A stretch of DNA of 16,433 bases from Candidatus Cloacimonadota bacterium (lineage in GTDB: Bacteria > Cloacimonadota > Cloacimonadia > Cloacimonadales > WRIO01), in the NCBI GenBank assembly GCA_023230175.1, contig JALNXV010000030.1, positions 1 to 16,433 of the forward strand, read 5' to 3'. The translations under genes were made by a program, and so were the position numbers. Within the stretch, counting starts at the first letter, position 1, and the number at the start of each line of letters is the position of its first letter. Shown here in pieces: positions 1 through 4,515 of this stretch. The notes below the pieces were generated by a model. It was not told the DNA's origin. It was given only the letters and a program-made list of their open reading frames with translations, and ran no database searches.

Positions 1-14
1 ATCCCCAAGGGGAT
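1..14. repeat. Short inverted repeat at window edge
   Basis: ATCCCC and GGGGAT pair around a two-base centre, giving a compact palindrome-like hairpin. It is cut off by the window edge, so whether it belongs to a terminator of the gene to the left or to a repeat cannot be decided. No long T-run is visible on either side within the window. Confidence 0.3.
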
Positions 15-43
15 TTAAGAGGTCTCACAACCGATATCAGCCT

Positions 44-74
44 ATTAAACAATTAAACAATTAAACAATTAAAC
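44..74. repeat. 8-bp tandem repeat (AATTAAAC, about 4 units)
   Basis: ATTAAAC followed by three exact AATTAAAC units, then a decaying unit (AAATCAAC) that leads into CGATTCAACAGTTCAAC. It is non-coding and lies downstream of the peptidase gene. It is the first of three adjacent tandem arrays that all carry an AATT core but have different unit lengths. The block 44-103 also resembles, in reverse orientation, the sequence at 2204-2240. Confidence 0.85.
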
Positions 75-104
75 AAATCAACGATTCAACAGTTCAACAT
101 GCAA

Positions 105-144
105 TTAATTCGTGTTAATTCTTCTTAATTCGCGTAAATTCGTG
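105..144. repeat. 10-bp tandem repeat (TTAATTCGTG, 4 units)
   Basis: Four consecutive 10-base units: TTAATTCGTG, TTAATTCTTC, TTAATTCGCG, TAAATTCGTG. The TTAATTC half is well kept and the last three bases vary. It lies between genes with no coding potential of its own. Repeats of this look are scattered between genes in some anaerobic bacterial genomes; the exact family is not identified. Confidence 0.85.
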
Positions 145-162
145 TGAAAGCTCTTCTTCTTC

Positions 163-195
163 AATTGCTAATTGCTAATTGCTAATTGCTAATTT
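163..195. repeat. 7-bp tandem repeat (AATTGCT, 4 units)
   Basis: Four exact AATTGCT units followed by AATTT, ending two bases before the stop codon of the minus-strand peptidase gene. Because it lies immediately 3' of that gene, it is probably in the transcript's 3' end. No rho-independent terminator for the peptidase transcript is visible in 1-196. Confidence 0.85.
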
Positions 196-196
196 A

Positions 197-1099
197 TTAC
201 AACGTAATAATAATGTCTTCATCAGAATCATCATCTTCCGGTGTGCTTTTATCTCGCTTCTTTTTAAGAGTTGCCCTTCTAATCCAGCCCCAAATAAAGA
301 TAACAGGGAAAATCAATCCCAGCATTGTTCCTACGACATAAACAGCATTCAGGATAATCTTCTTCTGGAAGTCCTGTTCAAATTCATAATAGAATAGCTC
401 TTGAGATTTCTTAAAGCTCCGGTTAAAAGCTTTATTAAAAGATTTATCCGTTCTGAACATCAGGCTCAAACCGGGTTTATCTTGTTCATGCAGATATTTC
501 ACTGCCATGGCAGATTTAGCATAGAAAGTGGCAAGACTGGCTTGATCTGTGGGATAGTTTCTCTCCATGGTAGAGATATGAGGTGTCTTCCTTAAGAGAT
601 AATCCATACCTAATGAATAGACCATGTTAGTAGAGAACTGTCGGGAAAAATGAACTGCCATTCCTTCGTGAAACCACAGAGGTACATCGTGCAGGTGGTA
701 ATCTATAAAAGCATGGATATATTCATGGTGGAGAATTTGGTAGAAGCTCTCTGTGGTGCCTATTTCAACAAAGCTCTTAATATAAATTACGCTATCGCGC
801 CGACTATAAAAAGCATTGCTATGCTCTGTTATGCCCCCAAAAGTAGCAACTATATTTTGAAAATCCTGCTGGTTATGGCTAAGATAAACTTTGGCAACAA
901 ACTTAGGGTAAACCCCGATCTCCATTTGAAACCTGCCAATTAAGGAAGGCAAATGCTCCATGATTTCTTGAGCCAAATACTCATCTTTTTTATCAGCTAT
1001 AATCTCCACCAAGTCATCATGATAGACAACTTTCTCACTCCATAAGAAATTTAAATTAAAGAGGAGGAGAAGCAAGAGAAGAAGTTTGCTACTTCTCAT
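197..1099 (-). CDS. Membrane-anchored gluzincin-type metallopeptidase (peptidase MA-like)
   Basis: This 300-residue protein is a predicted zinc peptidase facing the outside of the cytoplasmic membrane. Residues 1-21 form a signal peptide (basic start, then a long run of leucines). The zinc-binding motif HEYIH is at 125-129, and the HEG motif with E145 fits the third ligand of the gluzincin (M1/peptidase MA) pattern. Residues 248-273 are a single membrane segment followed by basic residues (RRATLKKKRDK) and a very acidic cytoplasmic tail (DDDSDED). The catalytic domain would therefore be extracytoplasmic with a small inner tail. The gene start overlaps the end of the upstream nitroreductase gene by 11 bp, which implies co-transcription and translational coupling; an AAAAAGG site lies just before the ATG. 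Substrate unknown. The peptidase class is fairly sure from the motifs, the exact family less so. Confidence 0.8.
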   Translation of the reverse strand: MRSSKLLLLLLLLFNLNFLWSEKVVYHDDLVEIIADKKDEYLAQEIMEHLPSLIGRFQMEIGVYPKFVAKVYLSHNQQDFQNIVATFGGITEHSNAFYSRRDSVIYIKSFVEIGTTESFYQILHHEYIHAFIDYHLHDVPLWFHEGMAVHFSRQFSTNMVYSLGMDYLLRKTPHISTMERNYPTDQASLATFYAKSAMAVKYLHEQDKPGLSLMFRTDKSFNKAFNRSFKKSQELFYYEFEQDFQKKIILNAVYVVGTMLGLIFPVIFIWGWIRRATLKKKRDKSTPEDDDSDEDIIITL

Positions 1100-2000
1100 C
1101 TGCCTTTTTACCTAAAGCGGCAACATAAATAACAAATTCATTCTTACCATCAAGCCCCACATACTCATTGATAAATTCATCAACAAAAGAACCAATTGCA
1201 CAAACTCCACAACCAATAGATTCTGCAGCAAGATAAAGGTTTTGACCGGCATGTCCGGCATCTAAATGCAGATATCTCCATGATCTTTCTGAATATCTCC
1301 ACGAAGTTCGGTAATGAACAGCACTCCAAATAAAGCTGACAGCACCATCTTTTATCATATCTTGGCGGTTACAGGCTAACCAGATTTTATCTATAATATC
1401 AGCATCAGAATTAACCAAAACAAGATCATGTTTTTTAGCATTATAAAAGTAAAGTCCGGGCTCTACGCCTTCCACTCTATTAATGAGCAAATATGTTTCC
1501 AGAGGATGAGTAGCACCTGCAGAGGGAACAGTTCGCAAGGAGATACTTCCTACCTGCAACTCTTTTACCTCTTTTACGCCTTGGGTTAACCACAATAAAT
1601 AGGAGAGTTCATCTTTAGAAAGAGAAGCACTAGAATAGTCTCTTACAGATCTTCTGCCCTCTAAAATAGCACGGAAATCATTGTTTGTCGGTCTAATATT
1701 TTGTGGATTGGGAAGTTTAATCACCTCACCATCCAGAGATTTGGCAAAAAGCGGTCTCGGCACACCTTTCATTTGATCTGAAACATATCCATACAGAGAA
1801 GATGTCAGCTCCATAAACTTACTGCCTATGCCTTTTGTTTCTGCAATCTTGAGTTTTGTGGTAGCAACTTCTTGACTATACTCTGCCTCTATTTCCTTAA
1901 ATTTTGCCTCACTAACCTCTAATTCTTCTTGAATAACAGCAGCTTCATAGCCAAGAGACTTCATTCTTAAATAGAAAAACCTTTCTCTTACTTTATCCAT
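1089..2000 (-). CDS. SagB-type nitroreductase/dehydrogenase-family flavoprotein
   Basis: The 303-residue protein has the FMN-binding nitroreductase fold of the SagB/ThcOx group. Visible hallmarks are RRSVRDY at 116-122, PSAGATHP at 159-166, GLYFYNAKKHDLV at 182-194 and the HLDAGHAGQNLYLAA helix at 245-259, followed by a Cys pair (GCGVCAIG, 263-270). Members in azol(in)e peptide pathways oxidise azolines to azoles with FMN, but no cyclodehydratase or precursor peptide is in the window. This looks like one of the many stand-alone SagB-like oxidoreductases of unknown substrate. Residues 1-100 are an extra N-terminal part whose GYEAAVIQEELEVSEAKFKEI stretch could be a small helix-turn-helix; this is only suggestive. 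The start is supported by AGAGGA eight bases upstream and a near-consensus promoter. The gene overlaps the peptidase gene by 11 bp. Confidence 0.85.
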   Translation of the reverse strand: MDKVRERFFYLRMKSLGYEAAVIQEELEVSEAKFKEIEAEYSQEVATTKLKIAETKGIGSKFMELTSSLYGYVSDQMKGVPRPLFAKSLDGEVIKLPNPQNIRPTNNDFRAILEGRRSVRDYSSASLSKDELSYLLWLTQGVKEVKELQVGSISLRTVPSAGATHPLETYLLINRVEGVEPGLYFYNAKKHDLVLVNSDADIIDKIWLACNRQDMIKDGAVSFIWSAVHYRTSWRYSERSWRYLHLDAGHAGQNLYLAAESIGCGVCAIGSFVDEFINEYVGLDGKNEFVIYVAALGKKADEK

Positions 2001-2038
2001 AAATAGTTCCTCTTTTTGTTTTAACTTACTTTATTACA

Positions 2039-2066
2039 AGTATAATCGGTGGTTATGATTTGTCAA
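2039..2066 (-). promoter_or_regulatory. Sigma-70-type promoter of the nitroreductase-peptidase operon
   Basis: Read on the minus strand: TTGACA (2066-2061), 16-base spacer, TATACT (2044-2039). The -35 is perfect and the -10 has five of six consensus bases. Transcription would start near 2032, leaving a leader of about 30 bases that carries the AGAGGA ribosome site before the ATG at 2000. Confidence 0.75.
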
Positions 2067-2108
2067 ATAATATTGTACTTCTAGAGATTGCGGGGTGTTT
2101 GAGAAGAA

Positions 2109-2143
2109 GTGAAAAATGAAAAGTGAAAAGTGAAAAGTGAAAA
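2109..2143. repeat. 7-bp tandem repeat (GTGAAAA, 5 units)
   Basis: Five units of GTGAAAA (the second reads ATGAAAA), followed by more purine-rich sequence (AAGAAAGAAAGAG). It is intergenic, just upstream of the nitroreductase promoter. The 67-codon frame that runs through it on the minus strand is low-complexity and is not considered a gene. Confidence 0.85.
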
Positions 2144-2203
2144 AAGAAAGAAAGAGTTTAACACCAAACCACAAAAAAAAGAAGAATCTGTACATGAATT
2201 TGA

Positions 2204-2240
2204 TGCATGTTGAATCGTGGACTTCTTTAATTGTTTAAAC
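2204..2240. repeat. Second, inverted copy of the left-end intergenic element
   Basis: TGCATGTTGAATCGTGG, then TTTAATTGTTTAAAC. The reverse complement of 44-103 reads TGCATGTTGAA, CTGTTGAA, TCGTTG, ATTTG, then TTTAATTG units. The two are alike if one 8-base CTGTTGAA unit is missing here and the TTTAATTG array is shortened. The pair brackets the nitroreductase-peptidase operon in opposite orientation. Similarity was judged by eye. Confidence 0.5.
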
Positions 2241-2255
2241 GAAACAGGGGCAAAC

Positions 2256-2280
2256 AAAAAGGGCGGGAAATGTTCCGCCC
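2256..2280 (-). terminator. Rho-independent terminator after the 2341-3084 gene
   Basis: On the minus strand GGGCGG (2280-2275), an eight-base loop, CCGCCC (2266-2261), then TTTTT and more T-rich sequence. The stem is pure G:C, and it lies 60 bases past the stop codon of the upstream minus-strand gene. It separates that gene from the nitroreductase operon. Confidence 0.8.
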
Positions 2281-2340
2281 TCAAGTGTTAAGGTTGTTTA
2301 TCAATTATTATAAACAGGTGAATCTTCTTAATAAGAGTCG

Positions 2341-3084
2341 TTAAAATATTAAAGTATCTGATATCGGAGAATCAATCTCCTTAAGCTTATTTAAAAATGT
2401 ATGTTTTTGTCCACTATCTTTAATGATTTCCCCTGATAAATCTATGGGGTTATGTAAATTATTAGATTTTGTAATTTTATGTGTGTAGCGATCAGTTTCC
2501 ACTCTTACTTGATTGGAATTTCTAATGATTACCTGATCAATGAAGAAAGCTAACTCTTCAGATTGCATAGCTATTTCTCGCAAAACACAATTTATCGCAC
2601 TTGAAATAGATCTAATATCTTTGCGTGAATTGTTGTTTAAATTCTTTATTGCCCCGTTCTTATTCAGGCACTCTTTTAAGTATTTTTCTAACCCTTCCTC
2701 TTCAGTCTCTAGGAAATCTACTCTTCCCAAGTCATTATTCTCTTTTGCTTCAACCAAATCTTCTCTTACTTTACTTAGTTCTCTTCTAATCTCGGTAATA
2801 GCCTGAATATCAGTTGCCGGGATGAAAGAGTTCAACGCAGTGTAAATGTAAAATTCTTCCCTGTTCTGAAAATCCAATCTTACCTGATTTGCCAAACTCA
2901 AATCAATCTTATTGGTTATCATATTACGAAGAATCACAGGGGTATATACAGCATCTTGATTATTAAAAAGAAGATGTAAATATTTTGCGCCTAAACTTGA
3001 TTTAATGTTAACCTTACCAATCTCTTTTGCTTCAATGTCATAACTCTTATTTGCTCTGTTTTTTGTTGCGCTAATGGTATTCAT
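2341..3084 (-). CDS. Uncharacterised protein with winged-helix-like start and coiled-coil tail module
   Basis: The 247-residue protein has no signal peptide or membrane segment. Residues 31-60 (LGAKYLHLLFNNQ, then YTPVILRNMI) resemble a small winged-helix pattern (G.rYl..LL..p....v..L). Residues 93-195 contain a charged helical stretch (REL.KVREDLVEAKENNDLGR), a spacer, a helix with SRKDIRSISSAINCVLREI at 153-171 and a further helix ending near 195. From memory this order matches the C-terminal module of many large LuxR/TPR-type regulators (reL...l.eA...gD..R, then R..V..aI+.a+..I, then L..hl...i.tG...), although the final tG..cxY signature is not kept. It may be a free-standing version; no function is claimed. 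AAAGGA lies six bases before the ATG, and a strong terminator follows. Confidence 0.6.
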   Translation of the reverse strand: MNTISATKNRANKSYDIEAKEIGKVNIKSSLGAKYLHLLFNNQDAVYTPVILRNMITNKIDLSLANQVRLDFQNREEFYIYTALNSFIPATDIQAITEIRRELSKVREDLVEAKENNDLGRVDFLETEEEGLEKYLKECLNKNGAIKNLNNNSRKDIRSISSAINCVLREIAMQSEELAFFIDQVIIRNSNQVRVETDRYTHKITKSNNLHNPIDLSGEIIKDSGQKHTFLNKLKEIDSPISDTLIF

Positions 3085-3550
3085 TATCCATCCTTTCGCT
3101 AAATTGTTTAATATCGATAATATACTTTGTAGTATAGCGGATGTTTGCTATTCTCTAACCAAGAGAAAAGCCAAGCATCATAACCTCATGTTTTGCACTA
3201 ACTAGTTGATCCACAGGCAATTGTACCCCTCTATAACTCTCTAAACCTGAATAAGCAATATCCAAATATTAGCTTGGGGATACATATACTATCGCAATTG
3301 TACTACTTAAAATCCATTAAATGCCTCCTTTTCTTCTAATATTCCAAAACTATTCCATTAAATAAATTAACCGGATTCAGTCAAGAAGAATATGCCAAAA
3401 GCAAAATGTTTTTGTAATGCTAATTCACAGGTAAAGTAATATTTAATATGAAACAAATCTTTCTTATTAGATAACACTTTGTAATTCAATAATATACTTA
3501 GTGAAAATAAATATCCTCTGCCTAATGTTTAGCCTTGCCTGAGAAAACAA
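3085..3550. other. Gene-poor stretch with possible decayed reading frame
   Basis: No intact gene is seen. On the minus strand a textbook ribosome site (AAGGAGG, 3330-3324) precedes an ATG at 3317, but the frame stops after four codons (M-D-F-K). Further along the same strand a 37-codon open stretch (3268-3155), in another frame, has a protein-like composition (YLDIAYSGLESYRGVQLP and onwards), followed by TAG. Together they might be the remains of a small gene broken by frameshifts, or chance. A TATACT at 3136-3131 (minus) with only a poor -35 could be the promoter of the 2341-3084 gene. Confidence 0.3.
3131..3158 (-). promoter_or_regulatory. Weak candidate promoter for the 2341-3084 gene
   Basis: TATACT (3136-3131, minus strand) would be a good -10 and sits about 45 bases before the ATG at 3084. 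The sequence 16 bases upstream (TTAGAG) matches a -35 poorly, so the call rests mainly on the -10 and its position. A second TATATT lies at 3124-3119. Confidence 0.25.
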
Positions 3551-3585
3551 CAAAAATCTTTAGGAGAATTGCTTCCCCTAAAGAT
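3551..3585 (-). terminator. Rho-independent terminator after the 3605-4069 gene
   Basis: On the minus strand ATCTTTAGGGGAA pairs with TTCTCCTAAAGAT across a four-base GCAA loop (13 pairs, one of them G-U). It is followed directly by TTTT-G-TTG-TTTT. It begins 20 bases past the stop codon of the minus-strand gene at 3605. Confidence 0.9.
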
Positions 3586-3604
3586 CATCCTTAATGGTTA
3601 ATAC

Positions 3605-4069
3605 TTATCTTGCTGAATTTTCAAAAAGCTCATAATCCTTTACCTTAGGAAGATAGCCATTCTCAACAGCAACCTTAACAGTTTCAATCTGCTCGTAAGA
3701 CCCAACATTTAAATCATCTGCTGTTAATGACATTATATCTAAAGGATTATCCGGATCTTTAGATGCTGCCCAAATCATTTTCACAAAAACACTATAACCA
3801 TTGCCGGCAATGTTCTTTCTGAATGGTTTCAATCTAAACATCTTCTTAGAATATGCTAACAAATCCTCTTTATAAAGATCTGTTGTCGCCTCATATAGAC
3901 TGCTGATTTTAATCATCTTTTCACCCATTGAAATATTTGCCGCTGTTATCGTTCTGTTTTCCGGTATCATTCTACCAATTACCACTCCACTCTTCGCATA
4001 GTTCGCATAGTTGATTCCATCTAGTGTCCCTGAATAACTCTTAATCCCATACTTAAATTTTGCTCTCAT
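3605..4069 (-). CDS. Uncharacterised basic protein, 154 residues
   Basis: The start was placed at the ATG at 4069, because AGAGAGGA lies seven bases upstream; the longer frame reaching 4111 has no such site. The protein begins MRAKFKYGIKSYSGTLDGI and has no signal peptide, membrane segment or Cys pair. The first 60 residues are beta-like and basic (NYANYAKSGVVIGRMIPENR), and the rest is helical with many lysines. The C-terminal part has a repeated pattern of TADDLNVGSYEQIETVKVAV type, which looks like a small helical domain that ends the protein. I do not recognise the family. It has its own strong terminator and may be co-expressed with the short Cys-containing frame just upstream. Confidence 0.75.
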   Translation of the reverse strand: MRAKFKYGIKSYSGTLDGINYANYAKSGVVIGRMIPENRTITAANISMGEKMIKISSLYEATTDLYKEDLLAYSKKMFRLKPFRKNIAGNGYSVFVKMIWAASKDPDNPLDIMSLTADDLNVGSYEQIETVKVAVENGYLPKVKDYELFENSAR

Positions 4070-4269
4070 CTCTTTTTCCTCTCTGTTATATTTATTTGCG
4101 TATGCTTGCAAGCCTTACACTTACTATAGGGACAGGTTTCCGGAAAATTGTTCCGGCTTGGAAAAATAGTTGAGAATATTTTAAAATATCGTAAAAATAT
4201 CTTTTGTGGGTACCCAAACTCAAAACCAAATTCATCAAATTTAATTTGACAAATATTTCCCTTAACCAC
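4066..4269 (-). CDS. Possible small Cys-containing ORF (low confidence)
   Basis: A 67-codon frame begins with GTG and stops with TGA, overlapping the ATG of the next gene as ATGA, an arrangement typical of coupled genes. Its C-terminal part has a CPYSKCKACKH cluster that could bind a metal. Against it: no convincing ribosome site at the GTG, AT-rich composition that allows chance frames, and a 5' part without recognisable features. The strong ribosome site of the downstream gene lies inside its last codons. It may be only the leader of that gene. Confidence 0.25.
   Translation of the reverse strand: MVKGNICQIKFDEFGFEFGYPQKIFLRYFKIFSTIFPSRNNFPETCPYSKCKACKHTQINITERKKR
4140..4156. repeat. Inverted repeat CCGGAA-AATTG-TTCCGG
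   Basis: Six-base perfect arms around a five-base loop, about 70 bases upstream of the start of the minus-strand gene at 4069. A second palindrome, TGGGTACCCA, lies at 4207-4216. Both would sit in the leader or promoter region of that gene and could be protein-binding sites or RNA hairpins. No T-run follows either one, so they are not called terminators. Confidence 0.45.
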
Positions 4270-4346
4270 ATCTTTGCTCTACTGGAGGATAAATGAATTA
4301 TTATGACCAATATTCAGAGCAGTACTTCCATTATTCTTGTTTTTTT

Positions 4347-4384
4347 AAGACATTATATAATATAAAACAATATAATGATTGACA
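4347..4384 (+). promoter_or_regulatory. Candidate promoter region of the BREX operon
   Basis: A very AT-rich stretch about 120-160 bases before the first large gene. AAGACA (4347-4352), an 18-base spacer and a perfect TATAAT (4371-4376) form the best pair. Another TATAAT lies at 4356-4361. A perfect TTGACA lies at 4379-4384, but the sequence 16-18 bases after it (TATTTA at 4401) is a poor -10. Several starts or an alternative sigma factor are possible. The long leader left by any of these holds the small ORF at 4441. Confidence 0.4.
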
Positions 4385-4440
4385 CTAACTTGATTAATAT
4401 TATTTATTGATTCAATAAAAATAGAATATTAAGAGGATTT

Positions 4441-4515
4441 ATGAAAAGGTGCTTATTGACTGTTTGGTTAACGGAATGTTCAATTGATTATAGGTTAATA
4501 AAATGGACATATTAG
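4441..4515 (+). CDS. 24-codon leader ORF overlapping the first BREX-operon gene
   Basis: AAGAGGA at 4431-4437 is followed after three bases by ATG, and the frame reads MKRCLLTVWL, TECSIDYRLI, KWTY, then TAG at 4513-4515. It overlaps the ATG of the next gene (4503) in another frame by 13 bases. The large gene itself has only a weak AGG upstream, so its translation may depend on ribosomes ending on this leader. The peptide has no recognised domain and no run of one amino acid that would mark an attenuator. It is too short to be judged by composition, so it could also be a chance frame. Confidence 0.4.
   Translation: MKRCLLTVWLTECSIDYRLIKWTY

Noticed and set aside
179..943. Three plus-strand frames opposite the peptidase gene (179-397, 401-595, 650-943)
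   Set aside because: They are antisense shadows of a gene with clear HExxH motif, signal peptide and coupling to its neighbour.
2081..2284. 67-codon minus-strand frame across the GTGAAAA repeat
   Set aside because: Its Phe/Ser-rich sequence comes from the repeat and the terminator hairpin, and it has no ribosome site.
4070..4111. N-terminal 14-residue extension of the gene at 3605
   Set aside because: The strong AGAGAGGA site is correctly spaced only for the ATG at 4069.
4092..4310. 72-codon minus-strand frame upstream of the 154-residue protein
   Set aside because: It overlaps other frames, has no recognisable motif and no ribosome site, and lies in AT-rich leader sequence.
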